Source: Neocallimastix lanati (nom. inval.) (Eukaryota; Neocallimastigomycota; Neocallimastigomycetes; Neocallimastigales; Neocallimastigaceae). Taken from it: DNA of 64,000 bases. Position 1 is the first letter of the stretch. The number at the start of each line of letters is the position of its first letter. A model generated the notes under the pieces. It worked only from the letters and a program-made list of their open reading frames with translations. It ran no database searches and was not told the DNA's origin. The stretch spans positions 662,001 through 726,000 of the forward strand of contig JACVTC010000042.1 in NCBI GenBank assembly GCA_016946835.1, written 5' to 3'. Positions 46,991-58,680 of this stretch are shown one piece after another. Both the position numbers and the translations under genes were made by a program.

Positions 46991-47430
46991 CATTACCAAA
47001 AAGTAAATCAGTAGGAATACAATTTGAGATTAAAAATTTTTCTTTAAAATCTTGAAAATAAATTTTTTAATTTTTCATTTTAAAAATTTAATTTGGAAAT
47101 TTAGACAAATAAATTGTTCTAATTTGGTAGTTCTTCCTGAAATACCTTTGACTAGGATTTTATTTTTTGTTTTTTTGAATATTTAATTTTAATTTATTTA
47201 TTAATTTTTCGTAATAAAATGTAAAAGTATCCTGAATCTAACATATGTTCAGATGTTAATTTTTGAATTTTTTTCATTTTTAATTGAAAAACTGTTTAAA
47301 AATTTAATAGGAATATAAAATTTAAATAAAAGAAAAGTTGATGGTAGATTTGATTCATTAATTGGATCAAATGTAGGAAAATTATAATAAATTATTTTAA
47401 TTTTTTTGATATTTTGGACTCCTTTTGAAG

Positions 47431-47704
47431 TATAATATAAATAATAAAATATTTATAATTATAATATATAAAAATATAATAAAAATATAATAAAATAAAA
47501 TAATTAAAATGAAATAAAAAAAACTTAATTTATAAATTATTTACATATTTACATAACATAAAATTTATGTTATAAATTTTATGTTTACATTAATTTAATG
47601 TATGTTATATAATTTATGAAGTTACATAAATTTATCTTATATCACGTTTTTTTTAGATCATTTTATAAATCATATAATAATTAATCAAGTGATTAATTAA
47701 TTTA
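47431..47704. other. AT-rich spacer
   Basis: A/T sequence with a palindromic stretch near 47551-47595 (ACATAAAATTTATGTTATAA). No gene seen. Confidence 0.6.
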
Positions 47705-50390
47705 TTTAATGTTATTAACAAATGGAATGCCATTAATTAACACATTATTTTTTTCAATAGCTAATTCTTTTATAGTACTAAATAAACCACTCTTTAATTG
47801 TAAACCTTCAGCATCAGACATATAAAAAAACTATTATCATTTTTAGAATATAATCTATCATAAGTAGAAATAACAGTATCATAAATAGGACGATTACTAA
47901 AATCTAATTCTAATTCATTAGTAATACTCATTTTAAATATCTAACTTTATTAGAAGACCATTCAACAAGCTTAGTTTTAGTATCAATAACAACTAATACT
48001 GGTTCATATAAATAATTATCATATCTAATTTCTAATTTATAATAACTACTTTCTGGAAAAATTCCAATAATAACATTTTTAGCATTTTTACATTTTAAAT
48101 ACAATTCATCACTTTCTAAAAATAATTCAGTAATATCAATATTATCAGGATATTGAGTTACAATATGACTAATTTTAAAGATTTTATTATCGATATTAAA
48201 TTCTTTATCAGCTGTTTCACAATCAATAAATAATTTATTACCTTCAATTTCTAAAATAGAATTATAAATAGAAATAAGTTTTTTCACCAGGAAATTACTA
48301 TAATAAGATGCAATATGAATATATATTTTTTCTTAAAGCAGTATCATTAATCTTCATCATTTTCATTATATTCATCATTTTCATTATATTCATTATTTTC
48401 ATTATATTCATTTTTTTTTTTCATTATCTTTATTAGAATTAATTTCAATTATAGATTTATAATCATTGAATAAATAATAATTAAATGAAATTCTATTAGC
48501 TTCATTACAATCTTTAATATCATAAAGAGTAAATGATTTATAACGGAAATGATTATTTAATTCTTTATATGGCAATGAACTCCAAATTATAAATAATTCA
48601 TTATTAATAATTTGCAATTCACTTAAATCTGATAATACTAAAGCATAATTATCATCAGTACCATAACCATCAAATAAACCAATATTATAAGTTTTCCAAA
48701 GAATGAAATTATATTTATCTCTTAAAATTAATTCACCTTTTGGAGATAAAGATAATTTATCAGGGCCAATAAACCCAGTAACATTAGCACTCATAGAAGA
48801 CCATAAAATTCTTTTACCTTCTTTAATAATAAGATTAACAGTTTTTTGTAATATTAATATATAAACACCATTATCAGAAATTAAAGCTTCATTTTCGTTT
48901 AATTCAGTATTACAATTAATATATAATAGAATCATACTTATTAGCAATATTATAATCTAATTTAAGATGGTGGTCTTTTTTTTTTTTTCTATTAACAGTT
49001 TTAGTTTTACTTAAATAATCACTAGTTTTATCAATAAGAGTAATTATAGGATCTTTTAATGAAATAATATATTCATATGGAAAAGCATAACCAATATAAG
49101 TAGGTGGATTATGGAAATTAGTATCTCTAGCATTTTTATAAAGTTCCCAAATAGCAACACCGACTTCATCATATAAGGTTAATCTTACATTATCAGTATC
49201 TTTTTCATCAATTAAAACCAAAGTATAATCAATTGTTTCATAATAACCACTATTATAATGTAAATGTTTAGGTAAACTATTCCAAATAATAATTCTATTA
49301 TTACTAAATTTAAATTCATCATTATTAATTGCTAAATCATCATAATTATAATTATTATATTTTTCCTCAACATATTTTTTAATTTCATCATTATCAGTTA
49401 ATTCATCATTAAATATACCCAAAGCATCAACAGTAACAATCAAATGACCACTATTATTAGAATTAAATTTAACATCTCATTTAAATTTTTTATTATTGTT
49501 ATAATCTTCCATAAATCATTCTATTATATTCTTCAGTATGACTGGTTTCTTCAGTTTTAGACCAATTATTTTCAAACTGTTATGTCCACCATCAGTTTTA
49601 GTATGAAAATTTCCTGAATTAATAGTATAAACATAAGATTCATCATGAGATTTTAGTATGAGTATGACTAGTTTCTGTGTTATTGCTAGTAGATTTACTA
49701 ATACTAATAGTAACAGCTTGTTCTAAATCAATAGTATAACTATTAGAATTAGAATGAGATATAACATTATTTTCATTATTTTTAGTAAGACTTTTAACTA
49801 AATCAATAGTTTTAGAAATTTCATCAGATAAAGTATTAAAAGTAGAATCAGAAACCCCATAAGATCTACTATAACTTTTACTTCTAAAATTAGAAATAGA
49901 CAATAAATCTTCGATAGTATGAGAAACTCAAAAAGTACAACTATGTAGGTACGTTACTACAAAAATTATTTTTTTTACCTTCTATTTCTACATTAGGTCA
50001 TCAAATAATGGACTATTTCTAGTATAAATAATATTAGGTTTATCAGAAATATTGCCAATAATCAAATCTTGATGATAAGGATTATAAGTAGGATCACTAC
50101 TAACTAAAGGAACACAATGGGCTACTTCATTGGTTAGTTTATCATATAACTCAGTATAATATTGTTTAAAATCATTATCTTCTCTTAATTTATAAATTTC
50201 TCTTACTTCTCTATTATTATTTCTAGTAACTTTAGATTTCTTTTTAGATTTTTGTTTATTAATCTTATTAAATTGAGTTTCATTAAAAGAACGATAATTA
50301 CCAAAACTATCTACTAAAGTACTATTTCCTTCAATAGAAATTTCTTTATTTGAAGGTTGAAAACATTTTTTAGTTTTCGTTTGAGTATCT
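47705..50390 (-). pseudogene. Decayed host gene with bulb-type lectin-like repeats
   Basis: Minus-strand coding pieces in three frames, end to end over 2.7 kb. The first piece (about 50390-49990) has no family I recognise, is Lys/Asn-rich and could be partly copia-derived. The next (49903-49643) is Ser/Thr/His-rich (SISNFRSKSYSRSYGVSDS). Then two regions resemble bulb-type mannose-binding lectin domains: 49480-48916 (IIIWNSLPKHLHYN, VRLTLYDEVGVAIWEL) and 48947-48408 (DNGVYILILQ, GELILRDKYNFILWKTYN, LQIINNELFIIWSSLPY). An Asn/Glu-rich tract and two short pieces end near 47705. Repeated [IL]W-S/N/K endings at about 50-residue spacing support the lectin fold. The gene has about eight breaks, several in homopolymers. 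Function would be binding of sugars outside the cell; that is inferred. Confidence 0.65.
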
Positions 50391-51090
50391 CATTTTCTTT
50401 TAACCTTGAGTGTACAATATCCGGAATCAGTCTTTTCACGTAGGCACAGCATTCTTTCCAATTATTATTAAACTGGAAAAGGTTGATCCATTTTAGATCT
50501 TCCTGAAGGGCACTGCCTAAGATTCCTACTTTAAATTATCTACAATGGTGGAATCTATGTTCTCTAGCTCCTCTATAATGTTTTGGATGTTTGAGATAAA
50601 ATTATAAATGTCATCCTCCACATTGAACTTTAATAAATTTAGTTTTTGTTTTAGGATTATCTTTTTATGTTCAATGCCTAAAGTGAAAGAATCTTGAAGA
50701 AACTGCCACATTTGGTAAGTGGTTTTGTTTTGGCTCTTGAGTAGTGGTTTTGTTTTCTTACCAAGGCTGTTGGTAATAATCCACTTGACGAAAATATCTT
50801 TCTTAATGTTCTCTTTAGTAGTGTTTGGCCCATACACTAAAGAGCTATGGAAATTGTCTATTAAATAGTTGTCTATATTATACGTGATATCACGTCTTTT
50901 AAGTTTCTTTAAAACAGGAGAACTAATATATTCTTCTAAATTATTTATTTTAAGTAGATATAAGTTATTGGTCTTCCAATATTGGAAATTTTCTTGAGTT
51001 AGTTCACAGGCATTGGTGAAGTTTCCCGAGTAGTTGAACTGAATTCTTTTGGGTACGATATCATCAGTGATATCTATAAGAATTAACTAG
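50391..51090 (-). mobile_element. Ty1/copia gag fragment
   Basis: The minus strand reads RIQFNYSGNFTNACELTQEN, WKTNNLYLLKINNLEEYISS, then NSLGKKTKPLLKSQNKTTYQ and MWQFLQDSFTLGIEHKKIIL. This is the UBN2/Gag-polypeptide domain of copia elements. A little further the sequence continues (WINLFQFNNNWKECCAYVKR) to about 50400. No pol follows. It is a fossil with few breaks and directly abuts the lectin-like gene. Confidence 0.8.
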
Positions 51091-51257
51091 AACAATGAAA
51101 ATAAAATATTTAAAAAGTAGGTTTAAGTGTGAGTCAAACTCGAGTAGTTCGATTCATGGCTATAGCTCTAACAGCTATACCAAGATTTCTTTTTACAAAT
51201 TTTAGTATTCATTACATGGTACTCCTCAAGGATTCGGATACCAGACGAATCTTAAAT
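51091..51257. other. Unassigned 170 bases
   Basis: A slightly GC-richer stretch (CAAACTCGAGTAGTTCGATT region) ending at LTR E2. GTTCGATTC resembles a tRNA B box but no tRNA fold was found. Likely leader or coding remains of a retroelement. Confidence 0.3.
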
Positions 51258-51960
51258 GTTGAAATTATAGCTGAATTGAAATCTCAATTTCAGTTATTTA
51301 CATTTCAAAAGTTGAAAATATTATTTATTTAATTATAAATAATATATATATTTAATATATATAAATAATTAATAATTAATATAAATTCTTATTTAATATA
51401 TAAAGAATCATTTTAGGCATAATAATTATGAAAATATTAGTAAATAAGATTTATATTAATATTTATTTATATTATGTTTATTTATATGTTTACATCATAC
51501 ATATTAACTACTATTTTTAATTATTCAAATTAATTATATAATTACAAATTAAATTTATTTAGTTATATTAAATATTTTAAACATATCGATATCGTTATTA
51601 TCTTAATATTTTAATCATATTACTATATTATTAATATCTTATAATTAAATATTATTATTATGTAACTTACAAAGTATAAAAGAAAGATGTAAAATCTATC
51701 TTTTATGTTCTTTATAAGATTATTGTGTTTACAATAATTATATACTAATAATTCAACTTTTATTAAAATAAATAAATCTTTTTTATAAATCTTTCAAAGA
51801 AATTATTGCTTAAATTATTCTTTAAATATTAAGTGTATAAATAATTTAATTAATTATCTTATTTTATTTAATTACCAATTTATTAATAAATAATTATTGT
51901 TGGATTATTAATATATAATTCAACATATTAACTTAGTAACGTTATTAATTATAAAGCTAT
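51258..51960 (+). repeat. LTR family E, copy E2
   Basis: Starts TGTTGAAATTATAGCTG and has the family's TATA palindrome near 51663-51716 (CTTACAAAG, TATAAAAG, CTTTATAAG). The CRE-like TGACGTCA of copies E1 and E3 is missing here. The right end is approximate. Confidence 0.7.
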
Positions 51961-52299
51961 TTTATATCTTAATTTTAAAATTAAATTTAAATTTTTTTTA
52001 AAATAATAAAAATTAATCTATATTAATAATATATCAAATAAATTTTTAATCAAAGAATTATACATGAATAAATTTTAAAATACATGTTAATAATAAAATA
52101 AATGAAATATTTAGATTTATAAATATTGTATATAAAAAGAAACTATCTAAGATACATGTTTTTTTTTTTTTTTTTTTTTGTTATTTTTGTATAAAATAAA
52201 AATATTAATCTATAAGTGATAATAATAATATTAATAATAATAGTAAAAAATATAGAGAAAAATTGTTTATTTTTATTGAAATTTTTAATAAGTTCTGGA
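51961..52299. other. AT-rich spacer
   Basis: No gene. Contains an 18-base T run near 52162-52179. Confidence 0.6.
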
Positions 52300-53002
52300 C
52301 AATTAAGATTGCTTTCGGGTTCCCAGGATGCATCGGATAATGGATAGCCTTTCCATTTTTTAAGATATTGTATTTTTCCATAATGTTTTCTTACATCAAG
52401 AATTCTTCTACTTTAAATTCTTCTTCTTCATTTATAATTATTGGTGGTGGTGGTTCTTGTTTTCTTCCAAAGTTATCTTCATAATAAGGTTCAAATTCGG
52501 ATACATGAATCACAGAGTGTATTTTCAAGTTGTTTGGTAATTCTAATTGATACGATACTGGTGAGATTTTCTTGATAATTTTAAAAGTCCAAGTTTTCTA
52601 GTTCTTAATTTTTTATTACCTTTATGTATTACAAGTGAGCTGTTCAACCATACTTTATTACCAAGTTTAAAATTTGGTGCTTCAGATCGATGTTTACTTG
52701 CAAATTGTTCTTGCTTCTTACTTGCTTGTTGTAAATTTTCATTAAATGTTTTAGATAAATCTGAAAGATCTTTTGTATATTCATCAGCTCGAGAAACATC
52801 TATATTGTTTGGAATTGATGGTGAATATCTTGGGTTATATCCATAATTTGCATAAAAAGGCGAATACTTAATTGATTCTTGAATTGAATTATAATAACTG
52901 AATTCTGCTAGAAATGGAAAATTATACCAATCAGAATCTTTGAAGTTTGAATAACATCTTAAGTATTGCTCAATAACGGAGTTCACCCTCTCCGTTAAAC
53001 CG
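52300..53002 (-). mobile_element. Ty3/gypsy fossil, integrase C-terminal part
   Basis: Minus-strand piece beginning in the integrase core at LTERVNSVIEQYLRCYS, then FLAEFSYYNSIQESIKYSPF, NYGYNPRYSPS and the C-terminal GNKVWLNSSLVIHKGNK, ending in a chromodomain-like tail near 52300. Few breaks. It stops exactly where the plus-strand fossil starts, at about 53003. Confidence 0.85.
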
Positions 53003-54395
53003 TTGGTTAGCTTATTTACCTCCGAAGAATCCAACAATGAAAGGCAAACACGCTGGGTATTACTCCTGTCAATGTTGAAGGTTCGTGTTCTATATGAACC
53101 TGGTAAAAAGAATGTTATCGCAGACGCACTCTCGAGGATGCCATCCATCAAAAGCGATATATTAGCAACTACTACCGTAAATGTAAATAATGAAACAGAC
53201 CAAAACAACTTATTAAATCTATTAAAAGATAAGTTTACTTTAATGAATGGCGAAAAATTTTATAAAGATGATGGAATGCTAAGAAAAGTTATAGATAACC
53301 CAGAGGAAAAAGTCAAACTTATTCTTAAGGCCCATAGTATTGGTCACGAAGGTACTTTTAAGATTTACAACCGATTGAAAAGGGATTATTACTGGACCAA
53401 CATGATACAAGATGTTAAATACATGGTCAGGACCTGTAAAACTTGTCAACTTTTTAATCCACAAACGTTTAACTAGCAATCCGAAGACACAACCACGAAA
53501 CCCGGTCTTCCATTTACCAAGGTAGGACTAGACATTGTAGGACCTCTATCAGTTACTCAGAAAGGTAATCAATACATTATAGTTTTAGTAGATTACCTGA
53601 CAAAGTGGGTTGAAGCTGAACCCACTAAGAACATTGAATCAGACGACGTTATCCAATTTCTATCCATAGTTTTTGCTCGACATGGAACGCCTGAGATATT
53701 AATAACGGACAATGGCCCCCAGTTCTGTTCGGACAAAACGAAAGCTTTTCTCGACTTATATGAAGTTTACGTACACTATATTACAACATACCACCCGGAA
53801 TCCAACGGTGAAGTCGAAAACAGAAATAAAGAAATTGGCAAGTATTTGAGAATTCTTTGCAATCGCAACACTACCGTTTGGGATGAGATGCTACCAAGCG
53901 CTTTATGGGCTATTCGTACATGTAAGAATGAAACTACTTTATTTTCCAGTTTTGAGTTGTTATATGGACGTCACAATTTACAACCCTTCGAACTAACACT
54001 GAATTTAGACAAGAAAGAAGAATATGAAAATGAAGAAGAATTCCTAATAAGACGATTTACTAAACATTATGCCTGGATTAGAGATGCCATCAACAACATT
54101 AACACGGCTAACAATTTATGGGAAGATAGGAGAAAACAAATGACTAGAATGAAGGCTGAATATAATCCTGGTGACCTTGTCCTTGTAAAACTTATTAACT
54201 GAAGAAAATTAGACCCATTCTTCCTTGGTTCTATGAAAATAGTTAAGAAGAAATTTAACATCGTCACCTGTAACCAATGAAATCGTTGAAAGAAATGTTC
54301 ATTTAAAGAACATTGTACCATACAGACTCTGCGAAGTATAGACTTCAGGGAACGAAGTCTAAACTTAACGAGGGCATCATGATACGGTATTTCCT
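53003..54395 (+). mobile_element. Ty3/gypsy fossil of a different clade (RNase H end to integrase)
   Basis: The plus strand reads ERQTRWVLLLSMLKVRVLYE and KKNVIADALSRMPS (RNase H end), an H2C2 finger (HSIGHEGTFK, CKTCQL), the core with VGLDIVGPLSV, ITDNGPQFCSD and HPESNGEVENRNKEI, then WDEMLPSALWAIRTCKNETT and the C-terminal EYNPGDLVLVK. GPL and NGPQF distinguish it from the chromodomain elements nearby. About three or four breaks; 5' half missing. The end near 54380 (ACGAGGGCATCATG) may be the polypurine tract. Confidence 0.85.
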
Positions 54396-55026
54396 CAAAT
54401 AAATTATTATAATTATAATATTTCTCCGTACAAATATATTTTAAATATTATTTTATTATTAGTTAATTATTATCTTTATTAAATTTATCGATATTACCTA
54501 TATTATTATATAAATATATATTAATTAATATTTTGCTATAAATAAATATTTTATTACAGTTTTATTATATTCTTATTATATTTATATTATATATTTGCTA
54601 AATTTTATTTTATATTACGAACATTTTAATATTAATATTTATATCTAAAATTTTATTATTATTTTAATATTATACAAAATTATTTTAAACTGATCAATGT
54701 ATTATCAAATTATATCAAATATTTTGTAATAATATTACTTTAAATCTCTCTCTTTTCTTTTTGTGTACTGGAGTAATATATATATAAATGGATAAATAAA
54801 TAAATGGATAAATAAATATATAGTTAAATAAATATTTAAATAAATAAATTAATAAATAATCAATAAATAAATAAATAAATATTATATAAGTTTATATCAC
54901 TTTTGAATAAGTTTATTATCTATTAATACAATATATAATTATACATTCATCAGTTTTAAAAAGTTCTGTACCATCTACAATTAAAATTCTATTTTTAGTA
55001 TGTTTATTTATATTAAATTATTGTAT
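54396..55026. other. AT-rich DNA with an ATAAATAAATGG-type microsatellite
   Basis: No gene. At 54780-54890 there are repeats of ATAAATGGATAAATAAAT. The rest is A/T sequence, possibly LTR of the element to the left. Confidence 0.6.
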
Positions 55027-55741
55027 TGTTGAAATTATAACTGAATTGAAATTTCAATTCTAGTTATTTACATTTCAATAATTAAAAATATTATTTATTT
55101 AATTATAAATAATATATATATTTAAATAATTAATAATTAATATAAATTCCTGTTTAATATTTAAAGGGTTATCTTAGACCTAATAATTCTGAGAATATTA
55201 ATAAATAAGGTTTATATTAATAATTAATTTCAATTCTACATTAGACGTCACGTATATTTTATTTATATTATGTTTTTATATATGTATACAACATATCTAT
55301 ATTAATTTCAATTATTTAAATTAATTATATAATTAAATTTATCTTTATATTTTTATTAATATTTATATAACTATATTATTAATATCTTATAATTAAATAA
55401 TGTTCTGTAACTTACAGAGTATAAAAGAAAGATATAAAAATCTATCTTTTATGTTCTTTGTAAGGTTTTTGCAAAATTATCTTAATAGTGATAGTTTATA
55501 GATATTTAATTATTAAATAAGGAGAAATTATTATAAATAATAATAATTAAATAATTTTAATTATTAATGTTTATTATAAATAAATTTTTATTAAACTAAA
55601 TCGTTTAAATATATTTATTATTATTATTATTATATATCTATATAGCATATTACTATATAGACATAATGACTTAGTAAAAATTTTTAGTAAAACATATTAT
55701 TTTATTTAAATTTAAAACATAAATATATCAAAATTTTAACA
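55027..55741 (+). repeat. LTR family E, copy E3 (5' LTR of the next fossil)
   Basis: A 715-bp LTR, TGTTGAAATTATAACTG...AAATTTTAACA. It has GACGTCACGT at 55244-55253 and the TATA palindrome near 55400-55460. The gag-like reading starts about 50 bases after its end. Confidence 0.8.
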
Positions 55742-58017
55742 ATAACTTTACCTTAGTTTTAGTTGCTACCTTGATATGTCTTATATACGAATGTCTGGGC
55801 TAGTGAAGTACCTCTCATTGCCCCAATGGCAGAAGTTAATAAATTAAGGTGTGACACCCAAGTTACTGTATCCGAATTGGCTTCTTCTGTTAATAATAGT
55901 TTTTTATTAAAATAAGATTTTAATAATTATAACCAGGATTTACAGAAAAAACTATATATACTTTACAGCGATACTAAAAATATTATTAATCAACTTTCTA
56001 ATTTAACTAAAATATTTAATGAAAAATTAGATATAAAAATTGGTAGCAATGATGAACCCTCTTCTAGCCAAACTGTACCACAAAATCAAGTGATAATGCA
56101 TTTATTTCTACCAGACTTGATGCAGACAATGATGTTATCATGAAAAATAGTTATTCTAATAATTTGCAACAAGTACCTGAACCTGGATTCTTTTCGGGTA
56201 ATACTAATGACGCAGATTTATTCTGTCAATTATGTGAAGATACTTTCTCGACTTATCTCAATCTGGGATTACCAGAAGAAGTAAAAATAAACTTTGTCAA
56301 ATTACGTTTGAGAGACGGTGCAAGAAATTGATATATTGCTACCTATAAGGAGAACAATCATCCATAAACACTAAAGGAATTATTAAATGATATAAAGAAA
56401 ACTTTTACGAATGTTGCTAGTAAAAAATTGGCTAAAATCCAATTAATAAATTTAAAGCATTCGTATGAAAAAATAAATGATTATATAGAAAAGTTTAGAA
56501 CGTTAACTACTGGTCTGTCTTGGAATGAAGAAACTTTAGTCTTATTTTTTTATAATGGACTTCACCCAAAGTTCCAAGAAGAAATAGATAAAATGGAAGA
56601 ATTCCCTACAAAGCTTGGTGATATTTATACTAAATGCATCTTATTTGAAAATAATATTAAAAGTAAGGATCAATTAAGAAATAATAATGGTAATAAAAAT
56701 TTGAGAAAGAAACATTCAAGACCACACGTAAACAATAACAAGAATTATAATAATAATAATTATTATTATACTACAAATAAATCAAGCAATAATTATTTTA
56801 TTAATAATAACAATAATAATAATTAAAATAATAATCAAAAAAACTAATTGATGGACTTCAAAAGGAGTCCAGAACATCAAAAAATTTAAAAACAATATAT
56901 TATAATTTTCCTACACTTGATTCAATCAATGAATCAAATCTCCCATCTACTTTCCTTTTATTTAAATCTTATATTCCTAATAAGTTTTTAAATAATTTAA
57001 CAATTAAAAATAAAAAAATTCAAAAATTAACGGTCATTATGAATATTTAATTATGCCGTTTGGTTTAAAAAATGCGCTTGCCACTTTCCGATCATTTATT
57101 AACTCTATTCTTAGACCATACTTGGAAAAATGTGTGATCTTATATTTAGATGATATTTTAATTTATTCCAAAGATTTAGAGGAGCATCATAATCAAGTCA
57201 GAAACGTCCTTCAAACTTTAAATAATAATAATTTATATTCAAAATTAGAAAAATGTGAATTTGACTAGAGCAAAGTTGAATTTTTAGGTTACATTTTATC
57301 TGGTGATGGTGTATCTATGACCCAAAGAAAACTAAATCTATAGAAGAGTGGCCAAGACCAGAAAATTTAAAAGATGTTCAAAGATTTTTTGGCTTATACA
57401 ATTACTATAGAAGATTTGTTAAAGATTTTGCAAAAATTGCAAAACCTATACATAATTTAATAAGAAAGAATAGTTAATTTTTATGGACGAATGAATGTGA
57501 AAACATTTTTAAGGAATTAAAGAAAAGATTAATTACTTCTCCAATTCTACTCCATCCTAATATTACAAAACCTTTTATAGTAGAATGTGATGCAAGTAAT
57601 TATACTATTGGAGCTGTACTATTTTAAAGGGATGAAGATAATAGTTTAAATTCAGTAGCATATTATTCTAGAAGTTTACTAAACGCCGAAATTAATTATA
57701 TAATTAGTGATAAAGAATTATTCGTTATAAGGGATTCTTTTATTGCTTGGAGACATTTACTCCTTGGTGCTAAATACTAAATTACTGTCAATACGGACCA
57801 TAGGAAATTAATATATAGATTAGAAGAAAAGGTTTCAAATCAAAGACAAAACAAATAGTACCTTTTCTTTCAAGAATTTAATTTATAATAAAGTATAAGG
57901 CAAGGAAATAAAAATGGAAAACCTGATAGTCTATCTAGAAGACCTGACTATATTAAAAACAACACTGAAGAAAAACCAGAAAATATTTTAGACATTAAAA
58001 ATGTTAATGATGATATC
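55742..58017 (+). mobile_element. Ty3/gypsy fossil, gag to RNase H (family of 42-47 kb)
   Basis: A plus-strand element following LTR E3. It has a Gag N terminus (MAEVNKLRCDTQVTVSELAS), capsid-like part (FFSGNTNDADLFCQLCEDTF, then HSYEKINDYIEKFRTLTTGL and FYNGLHPKFQEEIDKM), an Asn-rich nucleocapsid tail without a clear knuckle, a remnant of protease near 56.85-57.0 kb, reverse transcriptase with [12 protein letters not shown] and [13 protein letters not shown], and RNase H with FIVECDASNYTIGAVL. Integrase and 3' LTR are missing; the element stops at a palindromic junction near 58.0 kb. About ten breaks and one larger loss between protease and transcriptase. Confidence 0.9.
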
Positions 58018-58042
58018 TTTTCTGGATATCATCATTAACATT
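58000..58042. other. Perfect 18-bp palindrome at the gypsy / DNA polymerase junction
   Basis: AATGTTAATGATGATATC (58000-58017) and its exact reverse complement (58025-58042) are separated by the seven bases TTTTCTG. The left arm is gypsy coding sequence, so the right arm looks like an inverted copy made at the breakpoint. Confidence 0.85.
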
Positions 58043-58680
58043 ATTTCCTAGCCAAGAGCATTGTCCATCATTATCTTTTTCTTTATTTTTATTTTTATTA
58101 CGATCATTATTGTTATTACTGTTATCTCCGTCTTTCTTTGTCAGGATCATTACCGTTAGAATTTTTATTTTTCATGTGACATGAATCGATATTCCAGTAG
58201 ATAACTTTAAAATTTGTTTTTTGTGTAAGATATCAATCACTTTGTTTAAATAATTTCTTCTCATACCTGTGGTACATTCTGCACCCCGTAAAAATCTTAT
58301 ATATTCTAATAACTTAGAACTGAGACAACTGTAAAATGGAGTTGAACTAGATTATAAATGTATACTGTTTTTTAATCATATATAATATAATATGAACCTT
58401 GGGCGTTTTTCATTAAATTTTTATAACGTATACACTCCGTTAATAATATTTTCATCAAACGAGGTAAAATACTCTCATGATTTTTGTAAAATAGTAAACT
58501 TTATTATTTCTAATATCAATGGTATGATAAGAATCCGAAGGGTACTTTTTTATATCATTCTGATTAATTATAGTAGGGTAGCATATATTGTGGGTGATGA
58601 TTACACTTGGATACAAACTGGTAAAATCAAGCATAGTGTAATTAGCTGTAAACTCATGATTCCAGGTTTATGATTTAATT
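58043..58680 (-). pseudogene. Family-B DNA polymerase fossil (viral, Polinton or plasmid type)
   Basis: The minus strand reads LDFTSLYPSVIITHNICYP near 58580-58632, a textbook family-B motif A with DxxSLYPS. Next come text like GILPRLMKILLTERIRYKNL (the helix after motif A in this family), a weakened motif-B region, and FKVIYWNIDSCHM near 58175-58215, recognisable as motif C. An Asn/Lys/Asp-rich low-complexity end follows. It covers about 200 residues of the polymerase palm; exonuclease and thumb are absent. It is broken, with about six breaks, and truncated at both ends. The closest look is to large DNA virus polymerases, but Polinton, linear plasmid or a cellular delta/zeta gene cannot be excluded by eye. 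Confidence 0.75.

Larger units (their letters stand above)
42240..47430 (-). mobile_element. Ty3/gypsy fossil split by several insertions
   Basis: A minus-strand gypsy element of the same family as 55.0-58.0 kb. The protease region (about 47.0-47.4 kb) matches 56.85-57.0 kb in reverse. Then come reverse transcriptase ([20 protein letters not shown] near 44.9 kb), RNase H (near 44.0-44.4 kb), integrase finger and core (DRGSQFISAF near 43.23 kb, HHETVKQVERCNSFIE near 43.15 kb) and part of the C-terminal domain near 42.3 kb. It is heavily broken, with well over ten breaks, and is interrupted by a SINE-like element, an LTR (repeat F) and probably another LTR. It is among the older elements here. 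Confidence 0.88.

Noticed and set aside
47705-50390. Reassigned TGA codon to explain in-frame TGAs in the lectin-like gene
   Set aside because: Most breaks there are frame changes that a code change would not explain, and other proteins in the window read normally; the tRNA-Trp gene has a plain CCA anticodon.
51129-51332. A tRNA-like or coding remnant with GTTCGATTC
   Set aside because: No cloverleaf can be drawn and the 67-codon frame runs into LTR E2, so it has no support as a gene.
58392-58673. A 93-codon plus-strand frame
   Set aside because: It is the opposite strand of the polymerase fossil, whose minus-strand motifs explain the region.
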